Of a stretch of DNA of 64,000 nt, positions 52,067-62,243 are shown piece by piece. Source of the DNA: Escarpia spicata (Eukaryota > Annelida > Polychaeta > Sabellida > Siboglinidae); the NCBI GenBank assembly GCA_963995525.1, contig OZ023213.1, forward strand, positions 45,824,794-45,888,793, written 5' to 3'. Below the pieces are notes generated by a model, which was not told the DNA's origin, searched no databases, and saw only the letters and a list, made by a program, of their open reading frames with translations. Numbering within the stretch: the stretch's first letter is position 1; every line of letters starts with the position of its first letter. The position numbers were made by a program, and so were the translations under genes.

Positions 52067-52209
52067 TGTTAGATCCTTGATCGCGGAACCGTTTACCATG
52101 CCCCGTTTCCTCTTTTCCTTTCTACATCTCAATGTGTCACAATAAACGTGTTCATACTTTCTCTTTCTCTAATGTCGCTGTACGCACAGCCCACGGCCAG
52201 TACACGACA
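52067..52209 (+). repeat. 5' LTR of the plus-strand gypsy element, 143 bp
   Basis: TGTTAGATCCTTGATCGCGG to CACGACA. Contains AATAAA (about 52141), a likely polyA signal. The inner edge is followed by TTAATTGGCGACGAGG, a primer-binding-site-like stretch. Compared with the 3' LTR it lacks a ~16-bp block and has a GGCCAGTAC insertion. Confidence 0.93.
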
Positions 52210-52283
52210 TTAATTGGCGACGAGGTAAACTGACAACTCTACGAGTTATTTTGAACTAGACTACGTCTAATTTCTGTGTGAAA

Positions 52284-53849
52284 ATGGAAACTGTCGCTGA
52301 CGTCGCACATTTTTCGCTGGAACCGACTGACAGCGCAGGCCATCGCTGGGAGCGTTGGGTGAGGCGCTTTGAGAACTTTGTGGAGGCTAAAGACATTCAG
52401 AACGATACAAGAATGAGAGCGATGTTGCTTCATTATGCTGGTGAGGCAGTGTTTGAATTGTGTGAAGCAGTGGGGGTGACAGAAAATGATGATTTCGCAG
52501 AAACCAAGCGGAAGCTCACTGCTTACTTCAGGCCGCAGTGCAATGAAGAATATGAAATATTCAAGTTCCGACAGGCTGAACAGACATCGTCAGAGACGCT
52601 GGACCAATTCAATGCACGATTGCAGCAACTAGCCAAAAACTGTAAGTTCCATGAGAAAGACAGAGAAGTGAAGTCACAAATCATCCAAAAATGTGCGATG
52701 TCAAAAGTGCGTGACAAGGGGTTAAGTGAACCTACAATCACGCTAGAGAAGTTACTGACGTTCGGGCGCACACTGGAAGCTACGCTACAACAGTCGAAGA
52801 TCATGAGAAACTCTTTTTCGTCCGTGCCGAGGCCTGTCCACGCCGTATCGAATGACGAGGGGCGGCGCAACTCTTCACGTGGAAGTTTCAGCTTTGGTAG
52901 CCAGGTGGCAACACACAGAGATCGCAATCCACCAAGAAAGCGTTTTCTGCCTGATCGCCAAGGGACGCCACATCGAGACGATCGACCAGTCGTGAGCAGT
53001 CAGCAGCGGTACAGACGTCACAAGGGGGCAGCACAGGCATGCTCAGGCTGTGGTGGACCGCCACACGACGATCGGCGAATGTTCAAAGCTTGGGGCAGGA
53101 GATGCTACAAGTGTCAAAAGCTAAATCACTTTGCTAATGTGTGCAATGCAAACACTCGACAGACACACTTAGTAGAAAATGACACACACTCGCAACGCAA
53201 TGACAAGTTATGTGAAGACACATACACACTTGGCCTGTATCACACAAGTGCCACCCACACCATACCACCGTACATTTGCAATGTCCAGATAGAGGGAAGT
53301 GAAGTGGCTATGGAGATAGATACCAGAGCAGCAGTTTCGCTTATATCGGGGGGTGAGTGGGCTAAAATCTGCAAGACATCTGTGCTCACTCTCGACACGC
53401 GTAACTTTCCGAGGTTGCGAACGTACGCAGGTACCACAATTGAGCCTTTAGGGCGAGCACAGGTGAACGTTTGTCACAACAATCAACAGCACAGGCTGCA
53501 GGCAATCGTAGTGCCTGGGTCGGGACCTAACCTGCTGGGAAGGGACTGGCTAACAGTGTTGAAAGTGAACTGGGCTACCGTGAACCATGTAGACAGAGAG
53601 GACTTCCTAAAGCCTTACGAATCAATGTTCAGTGAGGGACTAAAGGGGCTCACTGCGAAGTTCTACGTTGATGACACGGTTAAACCGAGGTATTGTAAAC
53701 CTCGACCTGTACCTCTTGCTTTACGAGCCAAAGTAGAAGACGAGCTAGATTGTATGCAGAAGGCCGGAATCATCCGTCCCGTGGAGTATTCTGAGTGGGC
53801 CGCGCCCATTGTACCGGTCTTGAAGTCTACCGGCGCAGTCAGAATCTGA
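52284..53849 (+). CDS. Gag, protease and RT start (gypsy, plus strand)
   Basis: Residues 1-180: Gag with WERWVRRFENFVEAKDI and FKFRQAEQTSSETLDQFNAR. Residues ~255-300: two cysteine clusters, the second CYKCQKLNHFANVC (CX2CX4HX4C knuckle). Residues ~335-430: retropepsin-like protease whose active site reads EIDTRAAVSL, so the usual glycine of DTG is changed, with the conserved LLGRDWL later. Then the RT start, CMQKAGIIRPVEYSEWAAP. The frame meets TGA at 53847-53849 inside the RT. ATG at 52284 is the first in frame after the primer site. Confidence 0.9.
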   Translation: METVADVAHFSLEPTDSAGHRWERWVRRFENFVEAKDIQNDTRMRAMLLHYAGEAVFELCEAVGVTENDDFAETKRKLTAYFRPQCNEEYEIFKFRQAEQTSSETLDQFNARLQQLAKNCKFHEKDREVKSQIIQKCAMSKVRDKGLSEPTITLEKLLTFGRTLEATLQQSKIMRNSFSSVPRPVHAVSNDEGRRNSSRGSFSFGSQVATHRDRNPPRKRFLPDRQGTPHRDDRPVVSSQQRYRRHKGAAQACSGCGGPPHDDRRMFKAWGRRCYKCQKLNHFANVCNANTRQTHLVENDTHSQRNDKLCEDTYTLGLYHTSATHTIPPYICNVQIEGSEVAMEIDTRAAVSLISGGEWAKICKTSVLTLDTRNFPRLRTYAGTTIEPLGRAQVNVCHNNQQHRLQAIVVPGSGPNLLGRDWLTVLKVNWATVNHVDREDFLKPYESMFSEGLKGLTAKFYVDDTVKPRYCKPRPVPLALRAKVEDELDCMQKAGIIRPVEYSEWAAPIVPVLKSTGAVRI

Positions 53850-55055
53850 GGCGACTATAAGGTAACCATCAACAGAGCCGTCAAGGTAGACAAGTACCCG
53901 ATCCCGAACGTATCTGATCTCTTTACAAAATTCACAGGTGGCACACTGTACACCACGCTGGACATGAGCCATGCGTATCAACAGGTCGTACTGGATGAAG
54001 AATCACGTCCGTTGACTACAATCGACACGTCGAAAGGGCTATTCGCATTCGCACGTCTGCCTTTCGGTGTGAGTTCTTCTCCAGATATCTTCCAGAGAAT
54101 CATGGAGCAGTTACTACAGAACATACCCATGACTGTAGTCTACCTCGACGACATCCTGGTCACAGGAAGAACGCAAGAAGAGCACGATAGTAATCTGGCT
54201 ACTGTGCTAACGCGACTACAAGACGCAGGGTTACGACTGAAGAAGGAGAAATGTGCGTTTCGTCAGAAATCGTGCACCTATCTAGGTCATGCGATTGATG
54301 CTGAAGGTATTCATCCTACGGAAGACAACGTGCGAGCAGTACAGAACGCGCCTGCACCGCAGAATGTACAGGAGTTGAGTAGTTATCTAGGACTCATTCA
54401 CTACTATCACAACTTCTTGCGCAATCTCAGTACGCTGCTTGCTCCGCTGCATGAAATGACACGCCAACACACAAAGTGGAAGTGGGGTCCGACGCAACAA
54501 AAGGCTTTCGATGAGTCTAAGGCACTGCTTGTTTCTTCAGATGTGCTTGTACACTACAACCCTGAACTGCCGATCATCTTGAGCAGTGACGCACCTCCTT
54601 ACGGGATTGGAAACGTACTGTCACACAGATTGCCCGATGGCAGCGACAAGCCTATCGCATACGCATCACGCTCTCTCTCCACAGCGGAAAAGAAGTACGT
54701 ACAGCTGGAAAAGGAAGCGTTGTCGTTGGTCTTCGGGATATCCAAGTTCCATAAGTACCTTTACGGGAGGGACTTCACGTTGCAGACCGACCACAAGCCG
54801 TTGGTCGGGCTGTTGAAGGAAGATCGTGCCATCTCCGCAATGGCTAGTGCACGCATTCAGAGATGGGCACTAACACTAAGTAACTATCAGTACCATCTGG
54901 AGTACAGACCGGGTACGAGTATCTGTCATGCAGACGGATTGAGTCGCTTGCCGCTACCAGACACTCCTGAACGAGTACCAGTCCCGGAGGAAGTGGTTCT
55001 AGCATTTACAACCATGAACGATACACCCATCACGGCAGAACACATCGCTAAATGA
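53850..55055 (+). CDS. Reverse transcriptase and RNase H (gypsy, plus strand)
   Basis: Continues in the same frame after the TGA: TTLDMSHAYQQVVLDEESRP, RLPFGVSSSPDIFQRIMEQL, catalytic TVVYLDDILVTG, thumb RLKKEKCAFRQKSCTYLGHA, RNase H LSSDAPPYGIGNVLSH and TLQTDHKPLVGLL. Ends at TGA 55053-55055. Most residues look conserved, so decay is recent. Confidence 0.93.
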   Translation, partial: GDYKVTINRAVKVDKYPIPNVSDLFTKFTGGTLYTTLDMSHAYQQVVLDEESRPLTTIDTSKGLFAFARLPFGVSSSPDIFQRIMEQLLQNIPMTVVYLDDILVTGRTQEEHDSNLATVLTRLQDAGLRLKKEKCAFRQKSCTYLGHAIDAEGIHPTEDNVRAVQNAPAPQNVQELSSYLGLIHYYHNFLRNLSTLLAPLHEMTRQHTKWKWGPTQQKAFDESKALLVSSDVLVHYNPELPIILSSDAPPYGIGNVLSHRLPDGSDKPIAYASRSLSTAEKKYVQLEKEALSLVFGISKFHKYLYGRDFTLQTDHKPLVGLLKEDRAISAMASARIQRWALTLSNYQYHLEYRPGTSICHADGLSRLPLPDTPERVPVPEEVVLAFTTMNDTPITAEHIAK

Positions 55056-56399
55056 ACAGCAACCGATCCGATGCTGTCACAAGTTCTACTGTTCGTGGAA
55101 GGAGGATGGCCTAGCGACGTACCACGCGAGTGGGAGAGTTACACTTGAAAGAAAGACGAACTGAGTGTCCAACACGGGGTGCTGATGTGGGGAGCAAGAG
55201 TCATCGTACCACCAAAGGGTCGTGACACGTTGTTGAAAGAACTACACGAGACGAATCCGGGCATAGTGAAGATGAAGGCGTTAGCGCGAAGCTACCTCTG
55301 GTGGCCAGGTTTGGACGCTGAAATCGAGATGTGTGTTAAGGACTGCACGACATGCCAAATACACAGCAAACAACCACCAGTGGCACCACTGCATCCATGG
55401 GAATGGCCGGGACGAACGTGGCATCGAAAACACATTGATTATGCTAGACCGTTCGATGGACGTATGATACTCATCATATTCGATGCTCACAGCAAGTACA
55501 TCGATGCACATGTTGTATCAGCTGCGACAACCAGTGCAACTCTCACGAAGCTAAGACAGACGTTTGCTATTTTGGGTCTACCAAGCACAGTGGTATCAGA
55601 TAACGGAAGCTGTTTCACCAGTGAGGAGTTTGAACAGTTTTGTCGAGCTAACGGAATCAAACACATCAAGTCTTCACCTTATTACCCATCCAGTAATGGC
55701 TTAGCTGAACGCGCCGTTCAGACTGTAAAAGCAGGTTTGAAGAAGACAAATGGCAACCTAGAAGATCGTCTCTACACCTTCCTAGCACGCTACAGGGTAA
55801 CTCCACAAGCTACAACCGGCAGAGCTCCAACAGAGTTTGTGTTGAAGACACCACCGAGCACACAACTGGATCTTCTACGACCATCCATTCAGAACCGAGT
55901 CTTGCGCAAACAGGAAGAAGACAAAGAACGCCACGACCAGAGAGCAGTGGAGCGAAGTTTCATGACAGGAGACTGTGTCTGGGCGTTGAACTTTCAGGGA
56001 CAATCGAAATGGGTCGCTACGGTGATAGAGAACCGGCTGGGTCCGCTGACCTTCGCGGTACGTCTGAAGGATTACAGAGTGTGGAAGCGTCACCAGGATC
56101 ATTTGCGCGAGAAAAGGCCGATCGAGGCGACGGAAGAGCGTCTGATACCATTGAGGGTTGAAGAGCCTCAACTTCCACCGAGGCTTGCAGAGCGTGAAGT
56201 ACTACCTCGGTTCGAGCGAACAACATCGACACCACCACTATCATCTGGCAACTCGGACGTGACTACGGGTACCGCCACAGGAGAGGTGATCTCAAGACCA
56301 ACAGTTGAACGGTCGCAGTCCTATGTAGTACCAGACATGGTAGTACCGCTGAGAAGATCACACAGAGTGGTGAAGCCACCGGACAGATTGAACTTGTAA
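55056..56399 (+). CDS. Integrase (gypsy, plus strand)
   Basis: Same frame again, with a third TGA at 55146-55148. Zinc region KELHETNPGIVKMKALARSY then CTTCQ: the second His position of HHCC appears changed. DDE core: HKHIDYARPF-like start (here RKHIDYARPFDGRMILIIF), VSDNGSCFTSEEFEQF, NGLAERAVQTVKAGLK. The C-terminal domain has GDCVWALNFQGQSKWVATVI and a tail rich in Pro/Arg. Stop at 56397-56399. Confidence 0.92.
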
Positions 56400-56618
56400 A
56401 GTCTATATTACTGTCATAACGGACAATGCATAGATAAAGATAGCCAGAATAAACTAGGTTTCGGTAGCTGTAGCGCGAGAGCACTAGATTAGTACTATAA
56501 ACAATGGCATACTATCTATCTTAGATATGACATTGATACGTATAAGGGACTCTTGTTTGCGTTAAAAGTTTAAATTTTTTAAATTATACTAATTATGTTT
56601 TTCTTAAAGGGGGAGGAA

Positions 56619-56763
56619 TGTTAGATCCTTGATCGCGGAACCGTTTACCATGCCCCGTTTCCTCTTTTCCTTTCTACATCTCAATGTGTCACAATAAACG
56701 TGTTCATACTTTCTCTACGAGAATCTTCATTCTATAATGTCGCTGTACGCACAGCCCACGACA
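56619..56763 (+). repeat. 3' LTR of the plus-strand gypsy element, 145 bp
   Basis: TGTTAGATCCTTGATCGCGG to AGCCCACGACA. Identical to the 5' LTR over the first ~90 bases; then an ACGAGAATCTTCATTC block is present here and absent there. Confidence 0.93.
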
Positions 56764-56768
56764 CTATT
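56764..56768. repeat. 5-bp target-site duplication, right (CTATT)
   Basis: Second copy of CTATT. Confidence 0.9.
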
Positions 56769-56945
56769 GACAACTGGAATACTGTTTATGGATTTTGAGA
56801 TTGACCAATCCTTTTGTCTTGTTGCGCCTCTGAACTTGGTTTCCAAAGATTTAGGCGCAATAGAAGTTACCTTATTATTATCATTATTTATAGGTAGCGA
56901 CATTCGACAAGAATATGAATGCGATAGGTCCGTTATTCAATTCAA
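56769..56945 (+). mobile_element. LINE 3' fragment, right half
   Basis: GACAACTGGAATACTGTTTA, GGTTTCCAAAGATTTAGGCG and a TTATTATTATCATTATT tail. This is the 3' untranslated end of the LINE whose left half ends at 52066, and it matches the complement of 60530-60640. Confidence 0.85.
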
Positions 56946-57414
56946 TGAATAGTGCGGATTTGTACAGATTTATATACAGAATTTTTTTGAAAAAATACGG
57001 ATTTCAACCAAGAAATTGGGCATACATGGCTAGAAGTAAAACAGAGATATCATGAAATAGGACACTATTGAATTACATACCACAGAAAACACTAGTGTAT
57101 TACTATATAATATTACATCGTAACGTTGGCACAACATATTAAAAATGCATTGGTGTTATCGACGTTTGGCGCGGCTCAACTCCTCGGTGACACGGATCGC
57201 GTTGAACGACAAACAGTAAATCCACTGCATGACACGACGCGCTTGTTCTACATTCAAGCCATGCCACGCTTTGTCCGGTTGGCGCTGTCTGATTGAATAC
57301 CCACGTGCACTTGGTGCGTTACATCGCGGTCACACTTTTATAAACACATAAATAAACCAGAAGCAGCGGTGGTTACTTCCGGGTCAAACGGTTCGTCGTT
57401 GGCGTCACCGTCGC
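56946..57414. other. Non-coding stretch
   Basis: AT-rich to 57160, then GC-richer with many CpG. No exon, repeat or element recognised. Confidence 0.35.
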
Positions 57415-58440
57415 TGTCAATTATGATGATCCCATGATCCAAGGATCACATGGATCGCAAGGATCATTGTAGATCATATGGCGTGTTTATTGTTCTGGTT
57501 CTCGGACCATCAACTACACACGGCTGAAAGTTGACAATGGTCCGTGGATCTTTTGATCAACGGACCATTGTCGGTCATCAGTTGTGTTTGTTGCTACTGA
57601 ACAAGACGTATGTGGAGCATGGTCTTAAAATCTTCGGTTTACAAGTTTTTAACCCTCTCTTCACGCCCAAAGCGTCACATATTTTGTGGGTTACCCTTTA
57701 GATTGGTGCACTAAACATTTTTGTATATGCAATAACATTGTGTAGCTCATGGAACAGACGTCTACAGTGTCAAAGACTTGATGACTTTGACGGGGACTTT
57801 CTGGAATATTTCTGCAGTAAGTATTGTGACTGTTTTCGGTGTATGGCGAGTTCCGCTTGAGGCTAATGCACATAGTGCTGACACTTGAAACTCGGCAACA
57901 GTCACCAGCACAAAAGGAGATGCGAACTGTTTTCTGTATATCTGTTTAGGTGCGAGATAACAACGTAAACCCAGCACACTGAAGCATCGGTCGGACGAGT
58001 ACTTCGTGGGCCGTCTTCCTCACTTTGGCTTGACCACCCCGTCTTTCTCTCTGTCTCGCTCTGTTCACCGTAGTCCACCGTCAGATGTATGCGTTTAGCA
58101 TTACATATGTCAGGAGGTCTACGGGCCACTGTTAACAATCAGCCGTGTATATCATTAAAGACCAAGAGGTTCTTGGACCAGGACCATTGTTTACCATCAG
58201 CCGTGTTTATCATTATGGACCAAACAGGAGGTTCGCGGATCATTGCTTACCATCATTAGTGACCAAGAGGTCTACGGACCATTGTCTTTTGACTATCATC
58301 AGACGGGTAGGCTCCACATATCGTTACGTGTCACGAGGCCTACGTACCTGTGTATATTATTCAGGGGACATTATCCGCCATCAGCCGTCCACGGAATATT
58401 GCCCACCTTCAGTCATCAATCGTTGTGTCTTTGAGACAAA
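57415..58440. repeat. Degenerate GGACCATTG-type repeat region
   Basis: The motif GGACCATTG or GGATCATTG, often with ACCAAGAGGT(C/T) before it and TACCATCAGCCGTGT after it, recurs at irregular 40-70-bp spacing on the plus strand, with complementary TGGTCCGTGGATC forms near 57540. GATCC/GGATC clusters (57430-57470) mark the left end. No coding signal. Confidence 0.5.
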
Positions 58441-58997
58441 TAAACACGTCCTCAGGTTCCGGGTCTACCCACGCCTCCGAGACCGCGGTGGTGTACCGTA
58501 GCGCCGCTGTGTGGCGACAGCGTCAGTGTCGAGCGATCGGGCCGACGTGCGTTAGGAGGAGAGAGCGGCAGTGGCGCGGAGGCGACTACACCGGCAGATA
58601 TAATGCAACGCGCCTCGCACTAATCCATTTATGACTGACCGTTGTTCGCAGATAGAGACGCGACCCGCGGAATCGCCGGCCGCCCTGTTAGGAGATTACG
58701 CGGTACGGAAAGCAAACGGCGAAACGTGAGTGTCGCTTTGACTGCTGCCCGTCGAAGAATCACGTAGATTGTGTCTGTAACGATTTCTTGCCCCAGGGGA
58801 TGCTTCAAAGTCTCGCGTCTAATCAACCGGCGTTTGTCCCGTTACGAAGCACATGGTAAACAACCGACTCGTCTTCTGAGGACAATTTAGCCGGACCGTG
58901 GAGTCGACCATTTGAGGACTTCGCCGGAACAAGGAGGATCATGGTGCGGTGAACTGTCGTGTCGTCTTATAATAATGGTTATCAACAAGCGACACGC
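58441..58997 (+). promoter_or_regulatory. GC/CpG-rich probable 5' UTR and promoter-proximal region
   Basis: A local rise in G+C and CpG (GAGACCGCGGTGG, GTAGCGCCGCTG, GGCGCGGAGGCG) immediately before the signal-peptide exon. There are short upstream ATG frames (for example ATGGTGCGGTGA at 58940). Possible splice donor AAAC|GTGAGT at 58729. A CpG-rich 5' end is an inference. Confidence 0.4.
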
Positions 58998-59118
58998 ATG
59001 ATTGACGACAAGCTGCGCGTGTGGATAGGCGACTTCCAGTGTTCAGCAGCCATGTTTATAGCACTGTTCTGCCTTGTGTTCAATGAACTTTTGGATGGGG
59101 AAGTGAGGAGCGCATTCG
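58998..59118 (+). CDS. First coding exon with signal peptide or anchor (partial gene)
   Basis: ATG at 58998 opens MIDDKLRVWIGDFQCSAAMF followed by the hydrophobic IALFCLVFNELLDG, then EVRSAFG and a strong donor, G|GTAAGT, at 59119. About 40 codons, phase 1. A hydrophobic core of roughly 12-14 residues after a charged start suggests a secretory signal or signal anchor. No other exon of the gene could be recognised in the remaining 4.9 kb; the next exon may lie outside the window. Product unknown. Confidence 0.5.
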
Positions 59119-60509
59119 GTAAGTACTATATGTGTCCAAGAAAACCCGGCTTGGTGTTCAAATGAATATGTTTGCCATGGGGTGAAATGCAAAACTCTTT
59201 GAATAGTCCTGCGGACTGGATAGAATCCTATGCAATAACTTACATTATAAACACAAAACTTACAGAAAAAGAAAATGTTTATATTACGCGAATATGCAGA
59301 ACAAATTTTTTATTGTTATTTATATTTGGTATATTTCCATTGTGGCCTAATGTACAATTCCAAGTGTCGCTCTTTCCGTAAATTCAATTCAATTTAAATT
59401 CAGTCTTTGGTGTAACATGCAGTGGTAATTATTGCTGTTTTAGTTGCTTTTATTGAAGCGCCCTACCAACCTTCGCAGTTTCCGTTCTTTCTCTTGTAAC
59501 GTGCAATACCAGATCATCATCATCATCAGAGGTCCGTCATGGCGAGGATGATCTCCCCATGGATTTTAGGTTCCATTTGTTGTTTGTTCGTAGCAGTACC
59601 AGATGCTAATACAGAGGCGTACAAAGCGCTCTGTCCAATACAGCAATTATGATTTCATAATAATTCCTGTCCGATTGTGGTGATACTATTTCTTAACGCT
59701 ATGACGCGATAATCAAAACGAAGAATGCGGTGGCGACGATGTTATTGTTTACGCCATTGCGTACACAATGGCAGATGAACATTTCAACATTAAAAAACCC
59801 AATGACTACTGCTAAACATGCTCAACGTATTTGCAGTGTTAAGTAAATATCAAATGGCACCTTTACGCCCTCCATTCTGCTGTAATTGTATTCGACGGTG
59901 TCACATAGTAACGCAAATAACGGATTATAACGCGCAACACCACCTTTTGCTGTTTCGATATTTCAATTGTAAATTGCCGTAACAACTGTTTCCGTAATTT
60001 GTTTTTGCAATGCACAATATAAAACTTTGCTACCCATATTAAGATCACAGACAAGGCAACGCCTACTTGTGTGCAAGCGTTTTGCGATACTGTTTTACAT
60101 TAGGCAACGCTGGGAGACCGATACAGTGAACGTTAACTAGGGCCTACGCAGCTGAAACGGCCAATAATACTGCCATTCAGGGCGAGGAAACTGGGCAACC
60201 ATCACCGGAAATTGTTTCCGATTCTAATCATTACGGTGCATTCCTGTGCGTGTGAGCGCACATGTCCGTGTGTTTTTGGAACAAAGAACAAGCCTGAATT
60301 GATCCCCAGCCAGGCATATTGCTCGGTGGCATTTGTATTTTGTCACATTCGAAGCAGACTTGTGTAGATAGCTATACGAAACAGAACGAGCTGGCTGACA
60401 TTTTACCAGACAAAGCAGACAAGATAAATTATATTTGCTTATTGGTGATGCCGAAAAGCAAATAACTTAACTGATATTAATCGGGATACCGTACTAAATC
60501 AGAATGTGT
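59119..60509. other. Presumed intron or intergenic sequence
   Basis: No exon seen. A short fragment near 59190 (GAATAGTCCTGCGGACTGGA) matches the dispersed SINE-like family. A CATCATCATCATCAG run at about 59514 precedes a GTCCGTCATGGCGAGGATGA phrase of unknown type. Confidence 0.35.
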
Positions 60510-61270
60510 GTAATAATAATAATACTAATTAGATAACTTATTTTGCGCCTAAATCCTTGGAAACCAAGCTCAGAGGCACATCAAAACAAAAAGATTGGTC
60601 TATCTCAAAATCCATAAGCAGTATTCCAGTTGTCAACAGATGGGTCAAGGCGCTAGGGAGCTATGGTGGATAAGCAAGGTTGTAAAGATAAGTTTTTAAA
60701 TGACGACGAAATTTTGTAATATTTTCAACTGATCCAACACTAAGAGGAAGCATATTCCAAAGAGTTGGTGCAGCAACAGAAAAAGCCCTAGTTCCAATGT
60801 TAGTGTTGACTCTAGGAACAAAAAGTAGGGCAGAACTAGATGATCGAAGCTGGATAGGAGTAAGCAATGAATACAAATAAGATGGTTGCTTACTGGAGAG
60901 CGCCATTTATGTAATGGTACAGATCTTAAATATTATACGATATCGTACAGGAAGCCTATGCAAAGATTTCAAAATGGTACAGAGCGAGAAAAACGAGGAG
61001 ATCTTGTAACTACTCTTGCTAGAAAAGTTTGGACACGCTGAAGTTTTGTGATATTCTTGCTAGCGAAATTATAAAGGAGGGAATTGCAATAGTCAAGTTT
61101 GCTGCTAACAAGCGCTGTTGCAATAGTCTTAGCAACAGAAAATGACATATACCGGCGAATATCACGAATATGATAAAAACAGCAGCGATATGTTTGAGAT
61201 AAGTGTTGTCGGAAATTGAAGTTACTATCAAAGATCACTCCTAGATTCCGCACCGATGTTGCTGGCATGA
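60510..61270 (-). mobile_element. LINE 3' fragment, minus strand
   Basis: Minus-strand RT C-terminal region: PATSVRNLGVIFDSNFNFRQ, CFYHIRDIRRYMSFSVAKTI, ALVSSKLDYCNSLLYN (60969-61268), then RVNTNIGTRAFSVAAPTLWN and FRRHLKTYLYNLAYPP (60661-60906). The 3' tail is ATTATTATTATTACAC. This copy lacks the gypsy insertion found in its relative at 52067. Frame breaks near 60910-60970 and a missing 5' RT show it is dead. The family looks like the CR1/Jockey group. Confidence 0.88.
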
Positions 61271-61287
61271 TATACTACTTTACCAAG

Positions 61288-61325
61288 ATATATATATAAA
61301 TATTATATATATATATATATATATT
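61288..61325. repeat. (TA)n microsatellite
   Basis: TATATATATAAATATTATATATATATATA next to the LINE fragment's 5' end, given here as a description of a TA-only run. Confidence 0.9.
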
Positions 61326-62243
61326 GTGTTTGAGGGGCCCATGAAGACTGAATGAACGGCGTCTCCTCTGTATTACGAATTTGTTTATAGCCATGCTCGA
61401 CGTCATTTTATGATACCAACACATGTACGTAACAACTATTATTCTACAATGCAGGCTAAACATAGCGCAACGTGGGTCTACCAACCACAAATAACGCAGT
61501 GTCTCGAGAGAATCTATCTCCCGATCTTATTGCTGATGTTACCGGCCCCTCATACGTTAACATTTCCCACAAAAATAGCGCGCAGTCATTTCAAACGAGA
61601 CCAAAATAATAAATTAAGAGAGGACCTATCCGCTATGTAAAACGACGTTCAGCTAATACGTTCGCCTCTCTCAGTCAAGCGATGCTAAACACCAAACCAA
61701 CTTCCGCCGCTGACATGTCATTCAATATCACCTTGTAAACTAACATTAATAACTCTTTCGTGATATCAGTGGAACGACGCGAAACAGGTAGACCTAAATG
61801 TGATATTAATCCATCTTAGTCGTCTATACTTATACCCGCATTTATTTTACGTTATATAAAAGCATGCTGAACCACAATTGAACAGCGAATTGCGTTCTAT
61901 CACAGAGAGTGTCATTTATCTCGTTTGGCTGTCGTTTTTGGATTGTTCAGCAATTTATTTACAATATGTTGGCGGGCGTTCTCCATCTTGGCCGTGATGT
62001 TGACAACGGTCGACAAACATCTTACTAAGCCAAGACCTTGCTACAAGCAAGGACCAGTAGAAGGAAATATCTCTTGAGAAAGAAGTCTAAGGTAGGCTGA
62101 GAGATGGAGTTTACTACGGGTTATCTATGAATCTGAATAAAAAACTGACATGGCGAGATAGCGTAAAACGAGACATTGGGAGGGCGCCTGCAAACTGCCA
62201 AGAATGGAAGACCATTGCAAAGGACAGGGAAAGATGGAGCGTA
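61326..62243. other. Non-coding stretch with a short LINE-like scrap
   Basis: At 62130-62270 the plus strand reads LTWRDSVKRDIGRAPANCQE and WKTIAKDRERWSVLLRNAEC, the type of peptide that ends some LINE ORF2 proteins. It is opposite in strand to the LINE piece that follows. Nothing else is recognised. Confidence 0.4.

Larger units (their letters stand above)
52067..56763 (+). mobile_element. Ty3/gypsy LTR retrotransposon, plus strand
   Basis: A 4,697-bp element with LTRs 52067-52209 and 56619-56763, a polypurine tract AAAGGGGGAGGAA before the 3' LTR, and CTATT target duplications. A single gag-pol frame runs from ATG 52284 to TAA 56397-56399, interrupted only by three TGA codons (53847, 55053, 55146). 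There is no frameshift. It sits inside a LINE; the empty site is preserved in the sister LINE copy near 60630. No envelope gene. Confidence 0.95.
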
